From contig JANNOI010000054.1 in assembly GCA_031398975.1 (NCBI GenBank), positions 17,025-81,024 of the forward strand: a stretch of 64,000 nt of DNA, given 5' to 3'. The translations under genes and the position numbers were made by a program. The DNA comes from JAKFWI01 sp031398975 (GTDB lineage Bacteria; Pseudomonadota; Alphaproteobacteria; Caulobacterales; Aquidulcibacteraceae). Positions 16,962 through 26,903 of this stretch are shown here, in pieces. Below the pieces are notes generated by a model. That model worked only from the letters and a program-made list of their open reading frames with translations, made no database searches and was not told the DNA's origin. Positions within the stretch are counted from its first letter, which is position 1; each line of letters begins with the position of its first letter.

Positions 16962-18293
16962 GTGGCCTCGATCCTCTTCGTCCCGGGCGCCGAGGCGCAG
17001 GACCCGATCACGCGCCGGCTGGGCGAGATAGGCCAGGAATTCGGCCACGGCCACGCCCTGGAGCTGGCGCGCATCGAGGCGGCGCTCGAACGGATGGGCC
17101 GGCCCCAGGATCGGCTGCCCCCGATCATCCATGTGGCGGGCACCAACGGGAAGGGCTCGGTTTGCGCCTTCCTGCGCGCGATCGCCGAGGCCGCGGGCCT
17201 GCGTGCGCACGTCTTCACCTCGCCCCATCTGGTGCGCGTGCACGAGCGCATCCGCCTGGCCGGGCGTCTGGTCACGGACGAGGAATTCCTGGACGCGCTG
17301 GATCGGGTGGCGGCGGCGGGCGGGGAGATCACCTATTTCGAGGCGATCACGGCGGCGGCCTTCGACCTGTTTGCGCGCACCCCCGCCGACCTTGTAATCC
17401 TCGAGACGGGCCTCGGCGGGCGGGTGGACGCCACGAACGTGGTCGATCCCGCGCTCTGCGTGATCACCCCGATCGCGCTGGACCATGCCCACCTTCTGGG
17501 CCCCGATGTCGGCGCGATCGCGCGCGAGAAGGCGGGGATCTTGAAGCCGGGCCGGCCCGCGCTTCTCGCCCGCCAGCCGCCCGCCGCGCACGCCGCCCTG
17601 GTCGCGCGCGCGTCCGCGATAGGTGCGCCGCTGCTGGTGTGCGGGGAGGAATGGGACGCCTGGGCGGCCGGCGGGCGGCTTTTAGTGCAGACGCAGGAGC
17701 GCCTGCTCGATCTGCCTTTGCCTGCGCTCGTCGGTCCCCACCAGATCGAGAATGCGGGCCTTGCGGCGCGCGCGGCCTTGGCGCTCGGCGATGGGCGGAT
17801 CACCGAAAGCGCGATCGGGCGGGGCGTCGCCGGCGCGCACTGGCCTGCGCGCATGCAGAACCTGACCGCCGGCCCCCTGGCGGAGCCGGTGCTGGCCGCG
17901 GGCGGGGAGCTCTGGCTCGACGGCGGCCACAACCCCCATGCCGGGCGCGCGCTGGCGGCCACGCTCGCGGCGCTCTCGCGCGTGCGGCCTGCGCCGGTCG
18001 TGCTGATTTGCGCCATGCTGGCCAACAAGGACCAGGCCGGCTACCTCGCGCCCCTGCGGGCCGCGGCGAGCGATCTGGTAGCGGTCCCCGTGCGGTCCTC
18101 CCGCGCGGCGCTGCCCCCGGAGGACCTCTGCGCCATCGCCGCCGCGCAAGGCTTCAAAGCGAGCCCCGCGCACTCGCTCCAGGACGCGATCGCAGCGACG
18201 CTGCGCCTTGCATCCCGCCCGCGCATCGTCCTTTGCGGGTCGCTTTACATGGCGGGGGAAGCGCTCGCGCTGTCGGGCGCCGCGCCGCTCTGA
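16962..18293 (+). CDS. folC: Bifunctional folylpolyglutamate synthase / dihydrofolate synthase
   Basis: A 443-residue Mur-ligase-fold enzyme that adds glutamate to dihydropteroate and tetrahydrofolate. The P-loop lies in HVAGTNGKGSVCAFLRA, then FTSPHLVRVHERIR, ETGLGGRVDATNV and ITPIALDHAHLLG. The C-terminal domain has LDGGHNPHAG. It begins with GTG one base after the accD stop. No strong ribosome site is visible, which suggests re-initiation after accD. It is convergent with trxA, four bases apart. Confidence 0.94.
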   Translation: MASILFVPGAEAQDPITRRLGEIGQEFGHGHALELARIEAALERMGRPQDRLPPIIHVAGTNGKGSVCAFLRAIAEAAGLRAHVFTSPHLVRVHERIRLAGRLVTDEEFLDALDRVAAAGGEITYFEAITAAAFDLFARTPADLVILETGLGGRVDATNVVDPALCVITPIALDHAHLLGPDVGAIAREKAGILKPGRPALLARQPPAAHAALVARASAIGAPLLVCGEEWDAWAAGGRLLVQTQERLLDLPLPALVGPHQIENAGLAARAALALGDGRITESAIGRGVAGAHWPARMQNLTAGPLAEPVLAAGGELWLDGGHNPHAGRALAATLAALSRVRPAPVVLICAMLANKDQAGYLAPLRAAASDLVAVPVRSSRAALPPEDLCAIAAAQGFKASPAHSLQDAIAATLRLASRPRIVLCGSLYMAGEALALSGAAPL

Positions 18294-18297
18294 GGCT

Positions 18298-18627
18298 TCA
18301 GGCGGTGGCGACCGTCTCGTTCAGCCATTCCACGATCTTGCTCTTCGGCAGCGCGCCCACGCGGGTCGCGGCTACCTTGCCGTTGCGGAACAGCATCAAG
18401 GTCGGCACCCCGCGCACGCCGTAGCGGCCGGGCGTCATCGGGTTGTCGTCGATATTGAGCTTCGCGATCTGGACCTTGCCGGCCATCTCGTCAGCGATCT
18501 CTTCGAGCGCGGGGCCGATCTGCTTGCACGGCCCGCACCACTCGGCCCAGAAATCCACCAGGACCGGCGCGTCGGCCTTCAAGACATCGGCTTCGAAGCT
18601 GTCGTCGGTGATTTTCACGCTGGCCAT
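18298..18627 (-). CDS. trxA: Thioredoxin
   Basis: A 109-residue cytoplasmic disulfide reductase. The active site WCGPC has Cys31 and Cys34. VLVDFWAEWCGPCKQ precedes it, the cis-Pro is in VRGVPTLMLF, and the C-terminal helix ends the protein. The length is typical. I chose MASVKITDD as the start. A longer in-frame extension would add 21 residues with no homology. It lies about 90 bp downstream of addA at the end of the tsaE-addA transcript and may be transcribed with it or from its own promoter. Confidence 0.95.
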   Translation of the reverse strand: MASVKITDDSFEADVLKADAPVLVDFWAEWCGPCKQIGPALEEIADEMAGKVQIAKLNIDDNPMTPGRYGVRGVPTLMLFRNGKVAATRVGALPKSKIVEWLNETVATA

Positions 18628-18719
18628 GCACGCCTCCATAAGGACCGAACCCGGTGGACGCGATGTATGCAGCCCCGCGCCCTGCTGCAACGGAGCATGG
18701 GCTCAACGGAACCAGGCCT

Positions 18720-21700
18720 TTACTGGAACAAGCGCGCCTGCGCCGCGTCGAGCCGGGCGGTGGAGGCTTCCGTCAGGACCGGACCTTCCGTCCAGATCAG
18801 CGCGCAGCGCACCAGGCGTCCGGGAAAGGCCTGCGCCAGCACCGCCCGATAGGCGCACAATTGCGCGACGTACGCCTCGGGCATGTCTTCGGGATCGGCG
18901 GGCGCGGGGCGGTCGGTCTTGAAATCGACCACCAGGATCTCCGTCGCGCGCACCACCAGCCGGTCCACCGCCCCGGTGACCCTGCGCCCGCCTATCAGCC
19001 CCGTGACCTGGGCCTCCGCGCGCGAGCCTGGGCCGAATACGGGCGCGAATTCCGCATGCTCCAGCACGCCGAGCGCTTCGGCCGCGAACGCGGCGGCCGC
19101 CTCCGGCGCCACCCCTTGCCCCTCTAGCCATCTCAGCGCGGTCCCGTGGCGCGCGGGCGGGACCACTTCCGGCAGCCGCTGCAGTAAAGCGTGGATCATC
19201 CGCCCGCGGTGGAACCGCCGCCGCCCCTCGGCCGAGGGTGAAAAGGCGGGGGGCGGTCGCGCGGCGTGGGCGGAGGGGGCGAGCGGGCGGGCGGCGCTTG
19301 GCTCCTCCGTGGCCGGTCTGCGCGCCCAGGCCGGGGCCGGCGCGAGTACGGCGTGGGCGGCTCTGGGGGCGGGGGCATGGAGGGGCGCACCCAGGCGAAG
19401 GCCCTCTCCGAACGGGGTCTCGCAGGGCAGCGCTTCGGGCAGCCGGGCGAAGCCTTGCTCCACCAGCTGATGCCAGCACCGCGCCGCGCGCCCCCCCGCT
19501 AGATTGCCGCGCGCGGCCCCGCACACGATCAGCCGGTCGCGCGCGCGCGTGAGGCCTACATAAAGCAGCCGCAGATGTTCGGCCTCGGCCGCCTGCGCCA
19601 TCGCTGCGCGCGCCTGGCCGGCGGCGTCGTCATCCTCGCCCTTGCCGGGGGACCAGAACAGAGCGTCGCCCTGCGTCAGGAGGCCGGAAGGATTGCGCCC
19701 CTCCGCCGGCCCGGTCGTGTCCGCCAGGATCACCACCGGCGCCTCGAGGCCCTTGGCGCCGTGCACGGTCATCACCCGGATCGCGTCCCCGCCCGTGTCC
19801 ATCTCCCGCTTCAGGGCCGCCTCGTCCTGGGCGATGGCGTGCAGGAAGTGATGCAGGCTCGCGGCCGGCAGCGCGTGGGCTTCGAGCGCGCGCGCGAGCA
19901 GCGCTTCGGTTGGGTCGCGCGCGGCCACGCCCAGCCGCGCGAGCAAACGACCCCAGCCGGAAACGCCGTCTACCTCGCGTTCGAGAATGGCGGCGAGGAA
20001 GTCATGCGGGTGGTCCCCGCGCCGGCGGAGCGCATGGGCGATCTCCGCATAGGCCGCGCGCCAGCGGGGATTTTCCGCGCCGCGGAGGCGGTCGATCACC
20101 CCGATCCCCGGTTCGCGCGCCGCGCACAGCTCCATCAAATCGTCGTCGTCCAGCCCGATGAACGGGCCCTTGAGCGCGCAGGCGAGCGAGAGATCGTCCG
20201 ACGGGTCGAGCGCCACGCGCATCAGCGCCAGCAGGTCCTCCACCGCCAATTCCTCCCGCAGCACCATCCGGTCCGCGCCTGCCACCGGCAGGCCCGCGCC
20301 CTTGAAGGCTTTCAGCATCTGCTCGAACAGCGGCCCGCGCTGGCGCACCAGGGCGATCACGTCGCCCGGGCGCATCGGGCGGGGACCGTCCGGGCCCCAC
20401 ACGCTCACACCGGAGGCGATCCATTCCCGCACCCGGCGGGCCAGCCCCTCCGCCAGCACTGCCGGGGCGGTCTGCGCGCGGCCCGCATCGCGGGGCGCGT
20501 CCCAGGCCTGGGGCTCGGGCCTTTCCGGCGCAAGCGCAAGCGGCCAAAGCTCGACAACGCCAGGCTGGTCCACGCGCTTGCAATCGTGGCGCAGGATCTC
20601 GCTCGCCGAGGCCTCGTCCCCGCCGAGCGGGAGATCCTCAAACACCCCATCCACCAGCGCCAGCACCGTAGGCGTGGAGCGGAACGACATCGCCATCCCC
20701 GGCGCGGCGAAGGCGCGGTCGGCGGCGGCGGCCTCCAGCGCAAGCGCGCGCGCCTCGGCGGAAAAGCGGGCGGGGTCCGCGCCTTGGAAGGAGTAGATGC
20801 TCTGTTTGGGATCGCCCACGGCGAACACGGTGCGCGCCTTTTCCCGGGCTCCGCGTCCGGCGAAGAATTCCGCGCGCAGCGGCGCGAGCAGCGCCCACTG
20901 GTCCGGGCTCGTATCCTGGCCTTCGTCGATGAGGATGTGGTCGATGCCGCCGTCGAGCTTGTAGAGCACCCAGGCGGCGGAGGCCGAACGCTCGAGCAGC
21001 GCGCGCGCCTTGACGATGAGGTCTTCGAAATCGAGCACGCCGGCGGCGCGTTTGGCTTTCGCATACGCCCGGTTCAGCGCCGCGCCGACGGCCGCCAGCG
21101 CGATCGCGTCCTCGGCGCGGTCGATCGCGCGCAGGGTCTTGCAGGCGTGCTCGGCATGGTCGGCCTGGGCGCGCAGGAACGTTTCGAGGCCCGGGGCGCG
21201 CGCGCGCACGGCTTTGCCGGCGAGGTGGGCGCGGGGGCCGCCCTTGGCGGTCTGGAAGATGGCGAAATAGGCTTCCGCGCGGCGTTCGGGAGGCGCGCGC
21301 TCGGCCGCGGCGATGCGCGCCGCGCACTCGCGGTCCCGCTCGCCGCCCGCCGCCAGCGCCGCGCCCGCCTCCCGCAGCGCCGGCCACGGGATCTCGGCGA
21401 GCAGGCGGTGCACGAACCCCGCGCGATCCTCGCGCGCGCCGTGGCGCGCCAGCAGGCTCGCCCGCGCCGCGTTGAGGCCCCCGGCCTGGCCGGTCAGCGC
21501 CTCCAGCGCGGCGCGTTTGGTGGTGAGCGCCTGGAACAGGGCCGAAAGCGTGGGCGCATCGAGGCGTTCGGCGAAGCGAGCGATCCCTTCGGCGGCGCGC
21601 GGGTCTTCTGCGGCTTCGGCCCAGGCCTCCTCCAGCAGCGCGCGGGTGGTCTCCTCGTCGGCGATCGTGAAGCCGGCGGCGACCCCGGACTCCAGCGGAA

Positions 21701-22115
21701 ACCGCCGCAGCAGGCGTTCGCAGAAGGCGTGGATGGTTTGGATTTTCAGCCCGCCCGGGGTCTCGAGCGCGCGCGCGAACAGGCCCCGCGCGCGCGCAAG
21801 GTCCTGGGCGCGCACGATCGTGTCGCGGCCCAGAAGCTCGGCGAGCGTGGCGCGCAGCCTGTCGTCATCGGCGACGCACCAGGCCCCCAGCCGCTCGAAC
21901 AGGCGCCGCTGCATCTCCGCCGCCGCCGCCTTGGTGTAGGTGATGCAGAGGAAGCAGGCGGGCTCGGCCCCCGGCGTGAGCAGCAGCCGCGCCACCCGGT
22001 CGATCAGGACCTTGGTTTTGCCCGAGCCCGCATTGGCGGTGACGAACACCGAGGCGCGCGGGTCGGCGGCGGCGCGCTGGGCCGCTTGCGCGCGCGCATA
22101 GGCCGAAGCGCTCAT
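18720..22115 (-). CDS. addA: AddA, double-strand break repair helicase-nuclease subunit
   Basis: A 1131-residue UvrD-like helicase with a C-terminal nuclease domain. It is the AddAB counterpart of RecBCD, resecting DNA ends for RecA. Walker A is ANAGSGKT (residues 27-34), and the DEAD-like motif is ILIDEGQDTSPDQW. VGDPKQSIYSFQGADP is the motif III region. The nuclease motif VVDFKTDRPAP sits near the C-terminus. The ATG overlaps the addB stop (ATGA), as usual for this pair. An in-frame extension upstream is just addB read in another frame. Confidence 0.96.
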   Translation of the reverse strand: MSASAYARAQAAQRAAADPRASVFVTANAGSGKTKVLIDRVARLLLTPGAEPACFLCITYTKAAAAEMQRRLFERLGAWCVADDDRLRATLAELLGRDTIVRAQDLARARGLFARALETPGGLKIQTIHAFCERLLRRFPLESGVAAGFTIADEETTRALLEEAWAEAAEDPRAAEGIARFAERLDAPTLSALFQALTTKRAALEALTGQAGGLNAARASLLARHGAREDRAGFVHRLLAEIPWPALREAGAALAAGGERDRECAARIAAAERAPPERRAEAYFAIFQTAKGGPRAHLAGKAVRARAPGLETFLRAQADHAEHACKTLRAIDRAEDAIALAAVGAALNRAYAKAKRAAGVLDFEDLIVKARALLERSASAAWVLYKLDGGIDHILIDEGQDTSPDQWALLAPLRAEFFAGRGAREKARTVFAVGDPKQSIYSFQGADPARFSAEARALALEAAAADRAFAAPGMAMSFRSTPTVLALVDGVFEDLPLGGDEASASEILRHDCKRVDQPGVVELWPLALAPERPEPQAWDAPRDAGRAQTAPAVLAEGLARRVREWIASGVSVWGPDGPRPMRPGDVIALVRQRGPLFEQMLKAFKGAGLPVAGADRMVLREELAVEDLLALMRVALDPSDDLSLACALKGPFIGLDDDDLMELCAAREPGIGVIDRLRGAENPRWRAAYAEIAHALRRRGDHPHDFLAAILEREVDGVSGWGRLLARLGVAARDPTEALLARALEAHALPAASLHHFLHAIAQDEAALKREMDTGGDAIRVMTVHGAKGLEAPVVILADTTGPAEGRNPSGLLTQGDALFWSPGKGEDDDAAGQARAAMAQAAEAEHLRLLYVGLTRARDRLIVCGAARGNLAGGRAARCWHQLVEQGFARLPEALPCETPFGEGLRLGAPLHAPAPRAAHAVLAPAPAWARRPATEEPSAARPLAPSAHAARPPPAFSPSAEGRRRFHRGRMIHALLQRLPEVVPPARHGTALRWLEGQGVAPEAAAAFAAEALGVLEHAEFAPVFGPGSRAEAQVTGLIGGRRVTGAVDRLVVRATEILVVDFKTDRPAPADPEDMPEAYVAQLCAYRAVLAQAFPGRLVRCALIWTEGPVLTEASTARLDAAQARLFQ

Positions 22116-25057
22116 TCCTCCCCGCTCTCCGCCCATTCCTTGCGGCGGGCCAGATGGTCGTATTCGCCGCGCTCGGCCAGGAATTTCACATGCGGGCGGG
22201 ACAGGAAGGGCTGGCCGGGCTCGGCGTAGCGGGTGAGCTTGTCCTTCAGGTTTGCGATCGCCTCGTCGGCGGCGTCCGCCACGCTCTGCTCCAGCGCCAC
22301 CGCGCGCACCCCCGCCTGCGATCCCGCGAACCGCCAATAGAGCAGCACGTCGGGCGTCGCGGCGGCCAAGCCTTCGAACGCGCCGGCTTTCATCATCGCC
22401 GCCTCCAGCGGCAATTGCGGCGCAAAGCCGGATTTCACCTCGCGCGCGCTCGGCGCCGCGCCGCTTTTGTAATCGATGATTTCGGCCCCGCCGTCGGGGC
22501 GGATGTCGATGCGGTCGGCGCGGCCCGTCAGGGTGAGGCCGGCAAGCGCGAGCGCGCCCGACCGCTCCCGGAAGCTCGTATAGGCGGCGCGCGCCTGCTC
22601 CCAGGCGATGATCGCCGCGGCGGCCGCGCGGAGGCGCGCGCGCTCGGCGATGCGCCGCGCCGGGGAGAAGCCCTCCGCCGCCAGCGCCGCGTCCAGCCGC
22701 GCCAGCAAGGCGGCCACGTCGTCGCCCGGGTGCAGCGTTTCGAGCGCGGCGTGGATGGCCTGGCCCCGTTCGCCGGCCTCGGGGGCTGCGCCGACGGCGT
22801 CCTTCGGGCGCAGGCGCAGGATCCGCTTGGCGTAGACCGCGTAGGGGTCCCGCGCCAGGAGGCCCACGTCCGTCACCGAAAGCGCCTTCAACGTCAGCCC
22901 CCGCGCGGCCGGCGTCGGGCGCGGCGGCGCAACCGGGCGTAGGCTTTGCGGGGCGTCGAGCGCGCGCGCCCACAGGCGGGGGTCATCCTCCGGCGGGACC
23001 GCCAAGGCGTCGGGGCTCGCCCCGCGCGTCAGCGTTTCGAGCCGCCACACCCAGCGGGAGGCCACGCTCGGGGCGCCGCCGGCGCGCTCGGCCCGGGTGA
23101 GCACCACGTCCGGGGCGTTGGCGAATTGCACGAAATCGTGCGCGGCGAGGCCAATCCGAGCTTCCAGGCGGGGCAGGCCCAACTCGGCGCGCATGGATCG
23201 GGAGAGGAACGGATCCTCCGCCGGGAGCGCCGGCCACACACCCTCGTTCAGGCCGGACAGGATCATCAGGTCGCGCCGCTGCAGGCGCGCCTCCAGCGGC
23301 CCCCATAGCGCGATGCGGGGATGGCCCGAGCCCTCCGGCGCCACGACTTTGCCCGCCAGCAGCGACGCCAGCACACGCGGGCCCTGGCGCTTCTCAAGCC
23401 GCCCGAGCGCGTCCTCGCACGCGGCGAGGCCCGTGAGGAACGCGCCTGCCGCTTCACCCGCCGCCCCCGCCCACGCGGCGGGGCCCCCGCAGACGCCCTC
23501 CGCGGAAGCCGCCAGCGCCTCCGCAAACGCCCCGGCAGTCGCCTGCCCGTCGAGGAAGGCGGCTCGCAGCGGGGTCAGATGCGCCGTCAGCGCGCGCAGC
23601 GCCGGGGCCGCGCTTTCGTCCCGCGCTTGGGCCAGCGCTTGCAAATCCGTGTGCCGGCGTGGGCCGCGCAGGTGCCTGTCCGTCAGGCGGCGCAGGGCGG
23701 TTTCGGGCGCGAAATCGGCCAGGGGGTGGGCGACGAGCGCGGCGAGCGCCACAGGGTCGCCGTCGTCTGCGGCGAGGGCGGCCAGGAGCGCGAGCAGCAC
23801 CCCGATCGGGGTCTCCGCCAGCGGCGCGCCCGCCGAAACCGGGGCCTCGATCCCCCACCGCGAAAGCTTGGCTGAAACCCGGCGCGCGAGCGCGGGGTCG
23901 GGCGTCACCAGGGCGGCGGTCCGGTCGGGCGTTTCGAGGGTCTGGCGCAGCAGCAGGGCCGCGACCGCGGCCTCCTCTTCTTCCGTGCGAGACACGATGA
24001 GGCGCAGGCCCTGGCAGGCGGTTTCGATAAAGGCTGCGGGCGAGCCCCAGGGGGCGGCGGCCTCGGCCACGCGGGCCGTCCAGTCCGCGGTGGCGGCGGC
24101 CGGGGCCATCGCCTCGCGCACAAGTACGCGACGGGCGGCCGCGCGCGGGCTTTCGCGCCAGCCCGGGAGCGTCCCCACCGCGGCGCGGTCGAGGCTTAAC
24201 GCCTCGAGCGTCTCCTTAAGGGCGGCCTGGGGGTGCTGCTCGCCGAGGCGCGCCCACGCCGCCTCGTCGAGATCGACGTCAAGCCCCGGCAACACCACCA
24301 CCCCCCGCGGGGCGCCCGCCACCACCTGCATCAGCCGCCGCACGGGGGCCAGCGACCCGGTGGAGCCCGCGATGATCACCGGATGGGCCGGCGGGCGCTG
24401 CTCCCAGCGGTCCGCCAACTTGTACAAAAGGGCGGCGCGGCGCGCGGCGGGATCGCTCAGGCCTTCGGCCGCCAGACGCTGCGGCCAATAGGCGGCGATG
24501 ATCTGCAGGAAGCGCGCGGACCCGCGCCAATGCTCGGCCAGATCCTGTTCGCGCACCAGATCGGACAGCCGCTCCCAGCGCACCGCCGCGCCGGCGGGGG
24601 CGGAATCGAGCAGCGCGCACAGCGCGTCCGCGGCCGCGAGCGCGTGGGCGGGGTCGGCGGCGCCGCCTTCGGCTTCGCCGCGCGCGCGCAGCAGCGCCGC
24701 AAGCTCCAGCCGCCGCCGCAGCGGGTCGATCGCCGGGGGCAGATCGAGCGCGGCGGCTTCGGGGCCGATGGGCTCAAGCCTGGAGAAATCCTCCTCCTCG
24801 CTCAGATCGCCCAGCGGTCGGATGGAGGGCAGCAGCATCGCCGGCGCGCCCGCGGCCAACGCCTCGCCCAGCGCGCGCGCGGCGCGGCGATTGGGCGTCA
24901 GCACCAGCGCGTCGGCCAGCGCGAACGGGTCGGGCCCGGCGCGTTCGCTCTGCAGATGCTGGGCCAGCAGGGCGAGGAACGGCGCGCCCGGGGGGATGGT
25001 GCGCACCCGGGGGGAAGGTCCGGCGAAGAGGCCGAAGGTCGGGGCGGTTGCGGCCAT
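22112..25057 (-). CDS. addB: AddB, double-strand break repair helicase-like/nuclease subunit
   Basis: A 981-residue partner of AddA. The alphaproteobacterial AddB family is recognised from LTPNRRAARALGEAL near the N-terminus, a UvrD-like but Walker-poor helicase core, the patch ILSGLNEGVWPALPAEDPFLSR, and the nuclease motif EIIDYKSGAAPS. It is therefore a nuclease with an inactive or reduced ATPase domain. I chose MAATAPTFGLFAGPSPRV as the start, because the ORF extends upstream into the preceding gene. It lies 11 bp downstream of murU and overlaps addA. Confidence 0.93.
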   Translation of the reverse strand: MAATAPTFGLFAGPSPRVRTIPPGAPFLALLAQHLQSERAGPDPFALADALVLTPNRRAARALGEALAAGAPAMLLPSIRPLGDLSEEEDFSRLEPIGPEAAALDLPPAIDPLRRRLELAALLRARGEAEGGAADPAHALAAADALCALLDSAPAGAAVRWERLSDLVREQDLAEHWRGSARFLQIIAAYWPQRLAAEGLSDPAARRAALLYKLADRWEQRPPAHPVIIAGSTGSLAPVRRLMQVVAGAPRGVVVLPGLDVDLDEAAWARLGEQHPQAALKETLEALSLDRAAVGTLPGWRESPRAAARRVLVREAMAPAAATADWTARVAEAAAPWGSPAAFIETACQGLRLIVSRTEEEEAAVAALLLRQTLETPDRTAALVTPDPALARRVSAKLSRWGIEAPVSAGAPLAETPIGVLLALLAALAADDGDPVALAALVAHPLADFAPETALRRLTDRHLRGPRRHTDLQALAQARDESAAPALRALTAHLTPLRAAFLDGQATAGAFAEALAASAEGVCGGPAAWAGAAGEAAGAFLTGLAACEDALGRLEKRQGPRVLASLLAGKVVAPEGSGHPRIALWGPLEARLQRRDLMILSGLNEGVWPALPAEDPFLSRSMRAELGLPRLEARIGLAAHDFVQFANAPDVVLTRAERAGGAPSVASRWVWRLETLTRGASPDALAVPPEDDPRLWARALDAPQSLRPVAPPRPTPAARGLTLKALSVTDVGLLARDPYAVYAKRILRLRPKDAVGAAPEAGERGQAIHAALETLHPGDDVAALLARLDAALAAEGFSPARRIAERARLRAAAAAIIAWEQARAAYTSFRERSGALALAGLTLTGRADRIDIRPDGGAEIIDYKSGAAPSAREVKSGFAPQLPLEAAMMKAGAFEGLAAATPDVLLYWRFAGSQAGVRAVALEQSVADAADEAIANLKDKLTRYAEPGQPFLSRPHVKFLAERGEYDHLARRKEWAESGEE

Positions 25058-25068
25058 TTCCGCCCCGC

Positions 25069-25809
25069 TCAGGGCGCCGGCGCGCCGACGCTGAGGCGCG
25101 CCTCGGCTTCGGCGCGCGCGGTGGGATCGCCCACATGCATCCAGAAGCCGTCCAGGGGCCGGCCGAAGACACGGCCCGCCGCCACCGCAGGCTCCCACAA
25201 GCGCAGCGCCGAAAACCGCTCCGGCGCAAATCCCGCCAACAGGCGCGGATGCATCACATAGGCCCCCGCATAGACCCAAGGCGCGCTCTCCGCCGCCCCC
25301 CGCCACGCAAGGCGCCCCGCGCCGTCGCGGAAGAAATCGCCTTGCCCGTGGAAGCCCAGGCAATCGTCGAGCGGCGCGAGCATCATCATGGCGTCCATCC
25401 GCGCCCCGTCCCAGGCCGCGCCGAGGGCGGCGAGCGCGCTCTCGCCCCGCTCCGTCCAGACTTGGTCGGTGTTGACGACGTAGAACGGCGCGGCCCCCAG
25501 CAGCGGGGCGGCCTTCGCCAGCGCGCCGCCGGTCTCGAGCAGATGCGCGCGCTCGTCGGAGATCAGAACGTGGGGGCGGGGCTGGAGGGCGGCGCGACGC
25601 GCCACATGCGCTTCGATCTGATCGGCGAAATAATGCACGTTGACGATCGCGCGCTCGACGCCGGCGTCCGCGAGGCGATCGAGCATGTGGTCGAGGAGGG
25701 TCCGCCCGCCCACGGTCACGAGCGGTTTGGGGCGATCATTGGTGAGGGGGCGCATCCGGGTGCCGAGGCCGGCGGCGAGCACCATGGCGGTTTTCGGGGC
25801 CCCGCTCAT
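25069..25809 (-). CDS. murU: MurNAc-1-phosphate uridylyltransferase-type nucleotidyltransferase
   Basis: A 246-residue sugar-nucleotide transferase. The NTP-binding signature is AMVLAAGLGTRMRPLTNDRPKPL at the N-terminus (GxGTRxxPxT...PKP), with DQVWTERGE and an Asp/Asn-rich centre (VVNTDQVW). MurU makes UDP-MurNAc from recycled MurNAc-1-P, working with AmgK. Here the AmgK-type kinase gene is immediately upstream, overlapping its start (ATGA). The identification rests on this pairing. Without it the family would allow other nucleotidyltransferases. Confidence 0.82.
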   Translation of the reverse strand: MSGAPKTAMVLAAGLGTRMRPLTNDRPKPLVTVGGRTLLDHMLDRLADAGVERAIVNVHYFADQIEAHVARRAALQPRPHVLISDERAHLLETGGALAKAAPLLGAAPFYVVNTDQVWTERGESALAALGAAWDGARMDAMMMLAPLDDCLGFHGQGDFFRDGAGRLAWRGAAESAPWVYAGAYVMHPRLLAGFAPERFSALRLWEPAVAAGRVFGRPLDGFWMHVGDPTARAEAEARLSVGAPAP

Positions 25810-26903
25810 GCGGCGGCCCGCAGCGCCGGGCCGGCTATTCCACGCACCAACGCCCCCATCTCGGCAAGCGCGGGATGGGCGAACAGCGCGTTCAGATGGC
25901 CCCATTCCCGCGGCAGGAAGGCGCGGTAGCGGGGCTTGGCGTCCCGGGCGATCAGGCGGGAGAAGATGCCGATAATGCGCAGCGTGTTCAGCGCGCCGAG
26001 CACGGCGAGCTCGCGCCGGAACGGCGCCTCGGGGGCCCCGGTCAGCGCGAAATAGCGCCCGAGCGCGGCCTCGCCCGCCGCCGGGCTCACGTCGCGACGC
26101 GCATCGTGCAACAGCATGGAGAAATCCCAGGCCCGCCAGCCGCGCACCGCGTCCTGGAAGTCGAGCAGGCCGACGCGCTGGGCGCCCGTCCGCTCGGGCA
26201 GCCAGATCAAGTTTTCGGCGTGGAAATCCCGGATGGTGAAGGCGCGGGGGAACGTCAGCGCCTCCTCGACCAGCGCGTCGCGCGCGCGCTCCCAGAGCTG
26301 GACCGCCGCCTCGCTCACCTGCGCGCCCGGCTCCGCCTGGGGCAGCCATTCGAGGAAAAGGTCGGCGTTGGCGGTGAGCGCGAGGCGGTCATAGTCCAGC
26401 AGCGGCCAGTCCGGACTGTCGGGCGCGGGCAATTGCGCGGGCGGGGGATCGCGGTGGGCCAGCGCCAGCGCCTCCCCGGCGGCGGCGTAAAGCTCGATCT
26501 CGTCGGCGCCGGCCGGGATCGCCTGGGCGAACAGGGCGTCGCCCAGATCCTCTACCAGACCGAAGCCGGCCTCGACGTCCACGCCGAGGATCGCGGGCGC
26601 GGACAGGCCCAGCGTTTTCAGATGGTCCGCCACCGCCGCGAACGCCTCCACGCGCGAGGCGGCCAGGCGCGACACCGCGTTCCAGCCCAGGGCGCGCCGC
26701 TCCGCCTCGGTCGCGTCGGGGGGGCAGGGGGGGCTTTCATTGGCGCGCGGGGCGTCCATCAGGATGGCGCGGCGATCGTCGCAGAAAAGGCGCTCATAGC
26801 GACGGGTGGAGGCGTCGCCGGCGAGGGGGAAGCGTTGCGCGTGGGCGAAGCCCGTCCGCCCCAGCAGGCGGGAGAGGGCGTCCTCGCGGTCGGCGGCGTT
26901 CAC
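25806..26903 (-). CDS. amgK: AmgK-type N-acetylmuramate/N-acetylglucosamine kinase
   Basis: A 365-residue aminoglycoside-phosphotransferase-fold enzyme. FTIRDFHAENLIWL is the catalytic loop (HxD(x)4N-like, with Asp at the base) and LLDFQDAVRGWRAWD is the metal-binding Asp motif. GDASTRRYERL near the N-terminus is typical for AmgK. AmgK phosphorylates MurNAc at C1, feeding MurU in the anhydro-MurNAc recycling route. I chose GTG 26903, which overlaps the tsaE stop, rather than an upstream in-frame ATG. It overlaps murU at its 3' end. Confidence 0.85.
   Translation of the reverse strand: MNAADREDALSRLLGRTGFAHAQRFPLAGDASTRRYERLFCDDRRAILMDAPRANESPPCPPDATEAERRALGWNAVSRLAASRVEAFAAVADHLKTLGLSAPAILGVDVEAGFGLVEDLGDALFAQAIPAGADEIELYAAAGEALALAHRDPPPAQLPAPDSPDWPLLDYDRLALTANADLFLEWLPQAEPGAQVSEAAVQLWERARDALVEEALTFPRAFTIRDFHAENLIWLPERTGAQRVGLLDFQDAVRGWRAWDFSMLLHDARRDVSPAAGEAALGRYFALTGAPEAPFRRELAVLGALNTLRIIGIFSRLIARDAKPRYRAFLPREWGHLNALFAHPALAEMGALVRGIAGPALRAAA

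Noticed and set aside
18628..18690. Longer N-terminus for trxA
   Set aside because: The extra 21 residues have no thioredoxin similarity; the MASVKITDD start gives the normal length.
19575..22229. 884-residue plus-strand frame opposite addA
   Set aside because: Arg/Gly/Ala-rich shadow caused by high GC at third codon positions; addA has full helicase and nuclease motifs.
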